Shown in pieces: positions 44,218 through 53,058 of a DNA stretch of 64,000 nt. The first letter of the stretch is position 1. Each line of letters opens with the position of its first letter. The notes under the pieces were generated by a model, which saw only the letters and a list, made by a program, of their open reading frames with translations, did not search any database and had not been told where the DNA came from. Position numbers and translations under genes: made by a program. Source of the DNA: JAFNAG01 sp963739235 (GTDB lineage: Bacteria; Acidobacteriota; UBA6911); NCBI GenBank assembly GCA_963739235.1, contig CAVTZY010000030.1, forward strand, positions 3,884 through 67,883, written 5' to 3'.

Positions 44218-46344
44218 ATGTATCTTATTCGAGGTGTTTTTCTTGTGCTGATCATCATGACATGCATGTCATCGGCTGCGGATAATCAAAACGCGGCCCT
44301 CGACAAAACGAATCCGTTTTTCTCGCCGTACACGACACCGCTTAACACGCCACCGTTCAATCTGATCAAGAATGAGCATTTCGTTCCGGCCATCAAGGAA
44401 GGCATCCGGCAGCATCAGGCGGAGATCGATGCCATCGTCAACAACCCGGCTGCTCCCACATTTGCCAACACCCTGGCAGCCTTCGATGCCAGCGGGCAGC
44501 TCCTTGCCGAGGTAAACTCGGTTTTCGGCGCGTTACAGGGCGCCGACACCACACCTGCCATTCAAGCCATTGCCAAGGAATTAGCTCCGCTCACGGCCGC
44601 GCATACCGACAACATCCGCCTGAACGAAAAGCTCTTCTCCCGGGTGAAGGCGGTGTACGACCAACGCGCCAAGCTGAAACTTACACCCGAGGAACAGTTC
44701 CTGCTCGAAAACACCTACCGCGATTTCGTCCGCGGCGGTGCGCTTTTGAATGAAAAACATAAGGCTCGGCTCCGCGATCTGAACCAGCAGCTGGCAATGG
44801 CCTCCCTCAAGTTCGGCGATAACCTGCTGGCCGAAACCAATGATTTCAAGCTGGTCCTCGAGAACCGCGGTGACCTGGCCGGCCTGCCGCCGTCGGTTTC
44901 GGCCATGGCTGAAGAGACGGCAAAGCAGCTCAAGATGCCCGGCAAGTGGGTTTTTACCGTCCAGGTGCCGAGCATGATCCCGTTCCTGCAATATTCGACC
45001 AGGCGGGACCTGCGCGAAACACTCTACCGCGGCTATATCATGCGCGGCGACCGCAGCAATGAGCACGACAACAAGGACACCGTGCGCCAGATTATCAATC
45101 TGCGCACGGAGAAGGCGCAGTTGCTGGGCTACGCCAGCCACGCCGCCTTTGTCGAAGAAATCAACATGTCCAAGACCCCCAAAGCCGTCGATGACTTTCT
45201 CATGAGGTTGTGGGTCCCAGCGATCGCTCGCGCCAAGAGTGAAGTAGCCGACATGCAGGCGATCATCGACCGCGAAAGAGGCAAATTCAAACTCGCGCCA
45301 TGGGACTGGTGGTATTACGCCGAAAAGGTACGCCAGCAAAAGTACGCGCTCGATGATGCGGCGCTGCGCCCCTACTTCAAACTCGAAAATGTCCGCCAGG
45401 GAATCTTCACGTTGTGCGAGAAACTCTATGGGCTGAAGTTCAGCGAGCGGCGCGATATCCCGGTCTACAATCCTGAAGTCCAGGTGTTCGAGGTACGTGA
45501 GGCGAGCGGAAGCTATGTGGGAGTCGTATATCTGGATTTTCATCCCCGGCCCGGCAAGCGCGGCGGCGCCTGGTCAGGTTCATTCCGGCGCCAGTATTAC
45601 GATAAGGGAAAGCGGATTGCGCCCCTCGCCACGATTACCTGCAATTTCACGCGCGCTACGGCCGACGCCCCCTCCCTCCTCAGCATTGACGAGGCGAAGA
45701 CTTTCGCTCATGAATTCGGGCACACGCTGGCGACGCTGCTCTCGAACGGCACCTTCCGCAGCCGCTCGACGCCGCGGGATGGGGTCGAACTCCCCTCACA
45801 GATCATGGAAAACTGGATGCTGGAGCCCGAATTGCTCAACATCTATGCCAGGCATTACCAGACCGGCGCCGTCATTCCGGCCGATCTCGTCAAGAAGCTC
45901 GAGAACAGCAGCCTGTTCAACCAGGGTTTCGAAACCGTCGAATACCTGGCAGCTTCAATTCTCGACATGAAGTGGCATGAGATCACGGCACCTCAACCCA
46001 CCTTGGACGTCAACAAGTTCGAAACCCAGGCAATGACCGGCATCGGCCTGATCCCGGAGATCACACCCCGTTATCGGACCACCTACTTTAACCACATCTT
46101 CAACAGTGGCTATTCGGCCGGTTACTACGTTTACATCTGGGCCGCACAGCTCGATGCCGATGCCTTCGAGGCCTTCAAGGAAAAGGGCCTGTTTGATAAG
46201 GCAACAGCCCAGTCATTCAGGAAAAACGTGCTCGAGAAATACGGCGCCCTCGACCTCATGACCGAGTACAAGGCGTTCCGCGGCGCCGAGCCGAAGATTG
46301 AGCCGCTGCTGAAACGGCGCGGTCTGTTAGAGGTTAAGAAGTAG
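44218..46344 (+). CDS. dcp: M3-family zinc metallopeptidase (peptidyl-dipeptidase Dcp-like), exported
   Basis: Start at 44218 with GGGAGGGA upstream and a signal peptide (MYLIRGVFLVLIIMTCMSSA). The family pattern is complete: NPFFSPYTTPLNTPPFNLIK near the mature start, the zinc-binding HEFGHTLA with a downstream Glu (MENWMLEPELL), and a C-terminal YNHIFN-like YFNHIFNSGYSAGYYVYIWA and FRGAEPKIEPLLKRRGL. 708 residues, normal for Dcp. It releases C-terminal dipeptides in the periplasm. Dcp rather than oligopeptidase A is chosen from the N-terminal motif and the tail. Confidence 0.93.
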   Translation: MYLIRGVFLVLIIMTCMSSAADNQNAALDKTNPFFSPYTTPLNTPPFNLIKNEHFVPAIKEGIRQHQAEIDAIVNNPAAPTFANTLAAFDASGQLLAEVNSVFGALQGADTTPAIQAIAKELAPLTAAHTDNIRLNEKLFSRVKAVYDQRAKLKLTPEEQFLLENTYRDFVRGGALLNEKHKARLRDLNQQLAMASLKFGDNLLAETNDFKLVLENRGDLAGLPPSVSAMAEETAKQLKMPGKWVFTVQVPSMIPFLQYSTRRDLRETLYRGYIMRGDRSNEHDNKDTVRQIINLRTEKAQLLGYASHAAFVEEINMSKTPKAVDDFLMRLWVPAIARAKSEVADMQAIIDRERGKFKLAPWDWWYYAEKVRQQKYALDDAALRPYFKLENVRQGIFTLCEKLYGLKFSERRDIPVYNPEVQVFEVREASGSYVGVVYLDFHPRPGKRGGAWSGSFRRQYYDKGKRIAPLATITCNFTRATADAPSLLSIDEAKTFAHEFGHTLATLLSNGTFRSRSTPRDGVELPSQIMENWMLEPELLNIYARHYQTGAVIPADLVKKLENSSLFNQGFETVEYLAASILDMKWHEITAPQPTLDVNKFETQAMTGIGLIPEITPRYRTTYFNHIFNSGYSAGYYVYIWAAQLDADAFEAFKEKGLFDKATAQSFRKNVLEKYGALDLMTEYKAFRGAEPKIEPLLKRRGLLEVKK

Positions 46345-46356
46345 CAGGAAAGCTCT

Positions 46357-46409
46357 AGCCACGAAGGCCACAAAGTCCTTCGGCTTCGTGTTCTTCGTGG
46401 CTGTTTTTA
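46357..46409 (+). terminator. Hairpin plus T-run after the M3 peptidase gene
   Basis: AGCCACGAAG (46357-46366) pairs with CTTCGTGGCT (46393-46402), followed by GTTTTTAG. It is derived from the CACGAA repeat family but is placed and shaped like a rho-independent terminator. Confidence 0.5.
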
Positions 46410-46502
46410 GCTCTTACTATCTGAATCACAGCGTAAACTTCATAAGGCTGGTGGGGATGCACGTTTGGAGTTATAGTAGGCGCCAAATACGGAGGGGTCG
46501 AT

Positions 46503-47072
46503 ATGCTGATCGCTTCGCAACTTCGCCCAGGAATGGTCATTCGTTTCGAAGGCAATAATTTAAAGATCATCAGCTGCGAGCATCATCCGGGCCAGGGGAA
46601 AATGGGTGGCGTGGTTCACGCGCGGCTCAAGAATCTTTCGACAGGCTCTTTCTGGGAGCACAGCTTCCGTTCCGAACTTAAACTCGAGCTCGTCCCGGTG
46701 GAGAAACGATCCATGGAGTTTCTATATGCGGATGCCGAGCGCAGTTATTTCATGGATCCGATCAGTTTCGATCAGATCGGGATCGACAGCGCCATTATCG
46801 GGCCTGGCAGCCGCTTCCTGCAGGCGGGCATGCAGCTGCCGGTGGAGTTTGTCGAGGGACAGCCCATCAGCATCATTTTTCCTGACATCACCGAAATGCG
46901 GGTAGCAGATACCGCGCCGGCTATGCATCAGCAGCAGGACAACACCTGGAAAAAAGCGCGCCTGGAAAACGGCGTCGAACTCCTGGTTCCGCACTTCATC
47001 AAGAACGGCGATATGATCCGGATCGAGATCGAAACATTGCGCTACGTGGACCGCGCCAAAACGGCGAAGTGA
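46503..47072 (+). CDS. efp: Translation elongation factor P
   Basis: The 189-residue protein has the three OB-like domains of EF-P: KOW-like N-terminal (MLIASQLRPGMVIRFEGNNL), central (RSMEFLYADAERSYFMDPIS) and C-terminal (LENGVELLVPHFIKNGDMIR). It rescues ribosomes stalled at polyprolines. The tip loop reads HHPGQGKMGGVVHARLKNL, so Lys33 is at the modified tip but its flanks differ from the usual KPGKGGA. No modifying enzyme gene is nearby. GGAGGGG lies just before the start. Confidence 0.95.
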   Translation: MLIASQLRPGMVIRFEGNNLKIISCEHHPGQGKMGGVVHARLKNLSTGSFWEHSFRSELKLELVPVEKRSMEFLYADAERSYFMDPISFDQIGIDSAIIGPGSRFLQAGMQLPVEFVEGQPISIIFPDITEMRVADTAPAMHQQQDNTWKKARLENGVELLVPHFIKNGDMIRIEIETLRYVDRAKTAK

Positions 47073-47103
47073 GCGCCGCGGCCGGATGCCTGACGGTTCG
47101 TGA

Positions 47104-48762
47104 TCACTTCTTCTTCTTGCCGAGCAGGTTCTTCAATATACCGCCGACCGTGTTTTCCGCCGCATTCCCCTCCTTTGCGGGAACCGAACCCAGGAGGCTT
47201 CCTGCAGCGCCTTTAACATCGGGGACAAACTTGGGATCTTCGGTGGTGCCGCGGATGAAAAATGGCACCCTGAGAGTGTCGCTCCCTGCAAGCCGAGCTA
47301 ATCCACCTGCGATTCCCTGGGAGGCATTCAGTTTAGCCACCATTTTGAAATCCAGAGATCGGTTTGCACCTACGATGCCGTCGCCGGTTAACCGGCCCAG
47401 AGTCGGGGCAATCAATGTGAATCCGCTCAGTTTGATCTCCGTCGGGGTCAGCCGCACTTCGGAAGCCAGTTTTTCGATGTCTGTGCTGGAGCCGGTTTTG
47501 ATCCCGACCAGCGAGGCTACGGTTGCCATCTGCGCGCCCAGATCGTATCCCGTCAAGCGTGTTCCGGAGAGATCCAACGTTCCCGTGGTCACCATGTTTT
47601 CGATCGGGCCTTCCGTGTCCATATTCATACTCAGAGTTCCTCCCTGGAGGGAAGATCCTCGAGGCAGAACGACTCCTGCTGCCGGCAGTAATGCCTCCAG
47701 ATCCTGCACCGGCATGCCTTCGCCGCGGAGTCTCATTTTCAAGACCGGGACATCCCCGCGCAAATCGTAGTGCCCATCGAGATGCGCAACAGCTTTGTTG
47801 AAGGTCACCTTGGTGTCTTCAAGGATTCCAGACTGATTCTTCAAATCGTGGCGGAGCGCGTAATCCAGCGCTACGGGCCGGCCGGCAGGAGAGCCGGTTT
47901 TGACAAGTTGCAGCCTGTCTACACCAGCGTGCCCTTTGGTCCGCACCTGGCGACCGTCGGAAGCAAAGCTGCAATCAAAATCCAGGAGACCGCCGAGTCC
48001 TGAAGAAGAGCCGACAAATCCCGAACCGACGAGATCGAAATGGGTCAAAGTGAAGGAGGCTTCCAGGGGGGTCAATGACAGGTCGGCGCTGTTCATGGGA
48101 CCCGCTTTGCCATCGAGTTTCGCACTGCCGCCGCCGGGCAACGCCGCAGCCAGAGCAAAAGGGAAGATCGAGGTGAAGGAGAGGTTGTGCGCCGTGATGT
48201 TGACCTTCTCAAACAGGTAGGGCTTGAGGCGTCGATCTCCGCGAACGATTGTGACCCGGCCGTTCGTGATATTTAAGGAGTCGATCGATACGTTCATGCC
48301 GGAAGTCTGCATTCCCGTTCCAGCGTGATTCTCGGTCGGTGCTGCGCCTGAACCTGCGCCCAGATTGGCGAAATTCCACTCGCCGGACGGGGTGCGCACG
48401 AGGGTGACCTCCGGATTCACCAGCGATATTGAAGTGACATTCACCACCCTGGAAAAAATCAACGGTTTCATCTCGACGCCCACGTGCAATGACCGCGCAC
48501 GCACAAAGGGCGCGGGGCTGAACGTCGGGTTGTCGGCGATCGCAATGTCATCCGCGTCGATACTGCCGGACAAGAGAGAAATCTTCAGGTTGCCAACCTT
48601 AACGGCGCGGCCGAGAGCGCCCGAGAGTTTGGATTCGAGCACGGGTCGGAATTGGTTTGCATCGATGACGAAGGGCAAGGCAATGACGACAACCACAATC
48701 AGCACAACTGCGATCCCCACGATTTTCAGGATGGCGTTTCTTTTTTTTCGATTTTCGCCCAT
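47104..48762 (-). CDS. AsmA-family inner-membrane anchored protein
   Basis: One N-terminal membrane helix (AILKIVGIAVVLIVVVVIAL) followed by a long beta-rich periplasmic region. AsmA features: KLSGALGRAVKVGNLKISLL at the start, NPEVTLVRTPSGEWNFANLG, and the C-terminal AsmA_2-like TLSMNMDTEGPIENMVTTGT. 552 residues. AsmA-like proteins help lipid transfer to the outer membrane. The last residues are a Lys-rich tail (LLGKKKK). Convergent with efp. Confidence 0.9.
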   Translation of the reverse strand: MGENRKKRNAILKIVGIAVVLIVVVVIALPFVIDANQFRPVLESKLSGALGRAVKVGNLKISLLSGSIDADDIAIADNPTFSPAPFVRARSLHVGVEMKPLIFSRVVNVTSISLVNPEVTLVRTPSGEWNFANLGAGSGAAPTENHAGTGMQTSGMNVSIDSLNITNGRVTIVRGDRRLKPYLFEKVNITAHNLSFTSIFPFALAAALPGGGSAKLDGKAGPMNSADLSLTPLEASFTLTHFDLVGSGFVGSSSGLGGLLDFDCSFASDGRQVRTKGHAGVDRLQLVKTGSPAGRPVALDYALRHDLKNQSGILEDTKVTFNKAVAHLDGHYDLRGDVPVLKMRLRGEGMPVQDLEALLPAAGVVLPRGSSLQGGTLSMNMDTEGPIENMVTTGTLDLSGTRLTGYDLGAQMATVASLVGIKTGSSTDIEKLASEVRLTPTEIKLSGFTLIAPTLGRLTGDGIVGANRSLDFKMVAKLNASQGIAGGLARLAGSDTLRVPFFIRGTTEDPKFVPDVKGAAGSLLGSVPAKEGNAAENTVGGILKNLLGKKKK

Positions 48763-48942
48763 GTTCCACCTCCCGTTGAAAGCAGAACTTCTGTTGCTAA
48801 AGTATGGGCTATAATGGAGTCTTTAGGAAAGAGTATTCAAACCGATCACCGCAAATGTGAAGGTCACAAAAACCTCCAATCGGCTCGTTCGCTTCATGTG
48901 CGGCCGTCGAGGCTCTCGCAGTTTCTTCTTTGAGGTAAATGC

Positions 48943-50142
48943 ATGGTCTCCAAGAGCTCCGATCTGCTCGGCTGGCGCAGTGATTTCCCTATTCTCGAGA
49001 AAACAGTCTATCTCATCAGCAACTCGCTTGGGGCCATGCCGCGCGGCGTGAGTGACGCGCTCCAGGAGTACGCCGGCACATGGGCGACGAGGGGCGTGCG
49101 CGCCTGGGGTGAATCCTGGTGGGAGATGCCGGTGAAGCTAGGCGACCTGCTCTGCCCGATCCTGAGGTGCGGTCCCGGCGAGGTCTCCTTCCATCAGAAT
49201 GTCACCCTCGCGGAAGCCATCGTGCTGTCATGCTTCGACTTCAGCGGTTCCCGGCGCAAAATTGTGTACACGAACATGGAGTTTCCATCGGTGATGTACC
49301 TTTATCAGGCCCAAAAGGCTCGCGGGGCGGAGATCTGTGTTGTGGATTCGGCGGATGGGATCACCGTGGAGCTGGACCGATTGCTGGCAGCAATCGACGA
49401 ACGGACCTTGCTGGTCCCGATCAGCCACGTACTGTTCAAGAGCGCCTATATCATGGACGCGAAGGCGATCATTCGGAAAGCGCACGAGGTCGGGGCGACA
49501 GTCATCCTGGATGTTTATCAATCTGCGGGAATCATACCCATTGACGTGAAGGAGCTGGAGGTCGATTTCGTGATCGGCGGCTGCCTGAAATGGTTGTGCG
49601 GCGGGCCGGGAGCCGCTTTCCTCTATGTGCGTCCCGATCTGCTTCCCCGCTTCGAGCCGACGTTGACTGGGTGGATGGCCCATCCGAACTCGTTCGCCTT
49701 CGAAACCGGCGATATGCGGTATCGGGAAGATGCCTTCCGTTTTCTCAACGGCACGCCGCACATTCCGTGCCTCTACGCGGCGCGACCCGGCCTGGAAATC
49801 CTGGGAGAGATCGGCATAAAACGAATCCGCAAAAACTCAATGCGCCAGGTTGCCTGCCTGATTGAGCTGGCACGGGAGCAAGGATTCCCGCTCACCATCC
49901 CGGAACGGGCGGAAGAGCGGGGAGGAACGGTCGCGATCAACACGCCGCACGCCTACGAAGTCTCGCGCGAGCTCCTGCGGAGGGATTTCATCATCGACTA
50001 TCGGCCGGGCGCCGGCATCCGCGTGTCGCCCCATTTCTACACCACCGACGACGAGCTGGCAGCGGTGATTCGAGAAATGCGGCAAATCCTCGACACGCGC
50101 GCTTACGAGAAACACATCGGCAAACGTAGTTTTGTCACCTGA
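48943..50142 (+). CDS. Class V aminotransferase / kynureninase-like PLP enzyme
   Basis: The 399-residue PLP fold-type I enzyme has the PLP-phosphate region (SFHQNVTLAEAIVLSC), Asp in VILDVYQSAGIIPID and the Schiff-base Lys in VIGGCLKWLCGGPGAAFLY. This CLKWLCGGPG form is typical of kynureninase and related enzymes. No tryptophan-pathway neighbours, so the substrate is not certain. GAGG lies upstream of the ATG. Divergent from the AsmA gene. Confidence 0.88.
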   Translation: MVSKSSDLLGWRSDFPILEKTVYLISNSLGAMPRGVSDALQEYAGTWATRGVRAWGESWWEMPVKLGDLLCPILRCGPGEVSFHQNVTLAEAIVLSCFDFSGSRRKIVYTNMEFPSVMYLYQAQKARGAEICVVDSADGITVELDRLLAAIDERTLLVPISHVLFKSAYIMDAKAIIRKAHEVGATVILDVYQSAGIIPIDVKELEVDFVIGGCLKWLCGGPGAAFLYVRPDLLPRFEPTLTGWMAHPNSFAFETGDMRYREDAFRFLNGTPHIPCLYAARPGLEILGEIGIKRIRKNSMRQVACLIELAREQGFPLTIPERAEERGGTVAINTPHAYEVSRELLRRDFIIDYRPGAGIRVSPHFYTTDDELAAVIREMRQILDTRAYEKHIGKRSFVT

Positions 50143-50294
50143 GTTTTTCACATGATTTATCATTATTTTCCTTAGGGCTGGATTCGGCCTGATTGCGTTT
50201 ATCTTGACCTGATAGGTCCGGCGTTTGCATCTATCCTTTGCGTGAGATTATCTAAGATAGGTGAGATCGACCGGCGTTGACTGAGGCATGCGCT

Positions 50295-51275
50295 ATGGCA
50301 CAAAAGACAGGGGAACGAAAGATCGCAACCGCGGAACACGCTCGTAGATTCCTTCTGGTTCTGTGCCTGATTCTGCTGGTGTTCACTCTCGCATCAACAG
50401 TTTTCGACTTCCGGGAAATCGACGAGCAGTACAGCCAGCTTGCGACCGAGGTCGGCCGTTCTTTTTATCAGGCAATCAACGTCATGCGGCAGTGGAATTT
50501 TGACCAGGGCGGAATCTATGTCAGGTTGACCGATCGTACACTTCCTAATCCATATCTGATCGACCCCCTGCGGGAAGTGGTTACGACCGAGGGATTAAAG
50601 TTGACCATGATCAACCATGCCCAGATGACACGGCTGCTTTCCGAATTGCTCACGCGCCAGAACGGCATCCATTTGCATATCATGAGCCTGACTCCTGTCC
50701 GTCCCGAGAACAAACCGGACGCCTGGGAGCAGCACGCGCTGATCCATTTTGAGCAGGGAAGCAACGAGGAGCACGTCATTGCACCCGAGGCAGGCACCAG
50801 TGTTTTTCGCTACATCGCCCCCTTGCGAACAAATGATGCCTGCCTGCCTTGTCATAGCAGACCGGAAGAAATAACCCATCAGGTTCGCGGCGGAATAAGC
50901 GTTACTTTTGCTTACGCCCCATTTGAGCGCGCCATCGCAGGGGAGCGAAGACGGATCTTGATTTTACACGGCATGTTTCTCGGCCTTGGGCTTGGAGTGA
51001 TCGTGCTGGTGGGGACAAGGCTGATCCATAGCATCGGAGCTCTCCAGGCTTCTCTGCTGACCATCAAGCGGCTCGAGGGATTCCTGCCCATATGCGCAAA
51101 GTGCAAGAAAATCCGGACGCCCGGGGGCGGCCATCACAAGCAGGATTCATGGGTTGCCATCGAAAGTTATATCGAAGAACGTACCGATGCGGAATTCACC
51201 CACGGTCTCTGCCCTCGGTGCAGCCGGGAGCTTTATCCGGAAGTTTTCGCGGATCGTGAGACCGGTTCTCAATAG
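50295..51275 (+). CDS. Membrane sensor-like protein with haem-binding CxxCH and C-terminal Cys-rich domain
   Basis: A membrane helix lies near residues 20-40 (FLLVLCLILLVFTLASTVFD). A Tll0287/DUF3365-like extracytoplasmic domain contains one c-type haem motif in NDACLPCHSRPEEI. A second membrane helix follows (ILHGMFLGLGLGVIVLVGT). The C-terminal domain, LPICAKCKKIRTPGGGHHKQ ... GLCPRCSRELYPE, is the four-Cys module usually found at the end of response regulators or histidine kinases. No kinase or other output domain is present, so this is an unusual fusion. About 326 residues. Confidence 0.8.
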   Translation: MAQKTGERKIATAEHARRFLLVLCLILLVFTLASTVFDFREIDEQYSQLATEVGRSFYQAINVMRQWNFDQGGIYVRLTDRTLPNPYLIDPLREVVTTEGLKLTMINHAQMTRLLSELLTRQNGIHLHIMSLTPVRPENKPDAWEQHALIHFEQGSNEEHVIAPEAGTSVFRYIAPLRTNDACLPCHSRPEEITHQVRGGISVTFAYAPFERAIAGERRRILILHGMFLGLGLGVIVLVGTRLIHSIGALQASLLTIKRLEGFLPICAKCKKIRTPGGGHHKQDSWVAIESYIEERTDAEFTHGLCPRCSRELYPEVFADRETGSQ

Positions 51276-51318
51276 ATTCCTGATGGAACGCAAGACGGAA
51301 TTCACGGAGGCTCTGGTT

Positions 51319-52851
51319 TCAAGGCCAAGGCACTTCGATGATCAAGATCCGGTTCGGTATCTTTGACGGGTCGACGTTGCGCTGAACCAGCTTTTTCCGG
51401 CCTTGCGCAGTAAAGTAGGTCACCTCGACATCGACTCGCTTCACGTCTCCCAGTCCGAAATGAACCGGCGCCTGACTTTGCGATGTGTATCCGCTGCCAC
51501 TATCCATGATCCGGCCGCCAACTACCAGGCGCGTTCCCGCGGCATACAGCCGAACCTCCGAACCCGCACGTGTGCAGCGGCCCTTGCGATCGAGAACCAG
51601 CACTTGCAGCGAACGGCGCGCCGTTTCCGCCGGCAGCAGATTGCAGAATAGTGCATTTCTCCCATCCGGATTATTGTTGGCGACCGCGAGGTCGATGGCG
51701 CCGTCCCGATTGTAGTCCACCCATTGCAGGCCGTGCGTGGCGCCATGCTTTCGGAACAGGTCGGGGGTGACATCCACGAAATGATCTCCTTCATTGTGAT
51801 ACAGGTAGTCTTTTTCATTTACCGCCTTGTCAATGTAGGAGGATACATAGAGGTCGGGGCGCCCGTCGTTGTCAAAGTCGCCCCAAGCAGACGGCGTGGC
51901 CCGCTCGCCGCCCATTACGCCCATGCGCGCGGCAACGTCGATGAACTTCCCGTGGCCGTCGTTCTTATATAGGAAATTGCGTCCGTAGCCTGCCACAAAC
52001 AGGTCGAAATAGCCGTCATTGTCGAAATCGATCACGCTTGGCCCATTGCTGCCTATCCGGCCGGGGTCGGTTCCCTCCATTCCCAGCTCGGCGGCGACAT
52101 CGGTAAACCGGGAGCCGTCGTTGCGCCAGAGGCCGTTCTTATCCCCATCCTGATTGGCGACAAACAGGTCCAGGCGGCCGTCCTGATTGTAGTCGAACCA
52201 GACCGCTCCGACCGTCCTGCGCGCGTCATCGACGCCCATTCCCCCGGCCACATTGCGGAAGCGGCCGCCCTCGTTGTGGAAAAGCATGTTGGGTCCATCT
52301 CTGAAGGCAAGAAAGAGATCGACCTTGCCATCGTTGTCATAGTCGACCCAGACGATCTGGCGGGTCTCAAAACCGGACACGTCGACCCCCATTGCGCGGC
52401 CGACCTCGGTAAAATGCCTGCCGTTGCCCTCATTGCGATACAGCTTGTTGGTCGCTCCCGAGCGTTTTGAGAAACCGACATAGAGGTCCAGTTTGCCGTC
52501 GCCGTCAAAATCCCCCCAGGCGGCGCCGCGTGTGTCGATGGTGTCGGCGATGCCGGCCTCCGCAGCGATTTCCCTGAAGGTCCCATTGTCATTGCGGTAC
52601 AGCTTGTTCGGCGAGTTTCCCTTCATGCCGACGAACAGATCCAGATCGCCATTGTTGTCGAAGTCGGCCCAGCAATTCGGCTGGCCGCCGGAAACCCCGA
52701 ACAGATCCGATTGAACCGCTTCGAAGCGCGGCGCGCCATTTCCTCCCGGCGAGGGTTGGCCCTTTTGTTGGATCTGCGCCGCAAAAACGAAAAGGCAGGA
52801 AACTGCCAGACAGGCCACAATGCCTGCCCAGATGCCAGTATGACGAGTCAT
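51319..52851 (-). CDS. FG-GAP/VCBS repeat protein with ASPIC/UnbV C-terminal domain, exported
   Basis: Signal peptide (MTRHTGIWAGIVACLAVSCL), then at least six FG-GAP-type repeats with the calcium-binding pattern DFDNNGDLDLFVG, DFDGDGKLDLYVG, DYDNDGKVDLFLA, DYNQDGRLDLFVA, DFDNDGYFDLFVA and DFDNDGRPDLYVS, forming a beta-propeller. The C-terminus (GSEVRLYAAGTRLVVGG, then QAPVHFGLGDVKRVDVEVTY) is the ASPIC/UnbV domain. 510 residues, a common Acidobacteria family of unknown function. Convergent with the haem protein gene. Confidence 0.92.
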   Translation of the reverse strand: MTRHTGIWAGIVACLAVSCLFVFAAQIQQKGQPSPGGNGAPRFEAVQSDLFGVSGGQPNCWADFDNNGDLDLFVGMKGNSPNKLYRNDNGTFREIAAEAGIADTIDTRGAAWGDFDGDGKLDLYVGFSKRSGATNKLYRNEGNGRHFTEVGRAMGVDVSGFETRQIVWVDYDNDGKVDLFLAFRDGPNMLFHNEGGRFRNVAGGMGVDDARRTVGAVWFDYNQDGRLDLFVANQDGDKNGLWRNDGSRFTDVAAELGMEGTDPGRIGSNGPSVIDFDNDGYFDLFVAGYGRNFLYKNDGHGKFIDVAARMGVMGGERATPSAWGDFDNDGRPDLYVSSYIDKAVNEKDYLYHNEGDHFVDVTPDLFRKHGATHGLQWVDYNRDGAIDLAVANNNPDGRNALFCNLLPAETARRSLQVLVLDRKGRCTRAGSEVRLYAAGTRLVVGGRIMDSGSGYTSQSQAPVHFGLGDVKRVDVEVTYFTAQGRKKLVQRNVDPSKIPNRILIIEVPWP

Positions 52852-53058
52852 GCGAAGCCCCCTTGCGTGGAAGTTGTGATGCCTGCCGCGCGCTTGATGC
52901 GCATCGGCTGCTAAACAGACAGCTCGATGGTACCCTTAGCCGATCCGGCTCGCGAGGAAGCAAACCACCAAATCCATAGAAGCATTTTCGTGTTTTTCGT
53001 GGCTGCCTTTGAAAATCGCTTGATTTCAGAGTCCTGGCCCCTGTTGGATTGGGGATGG

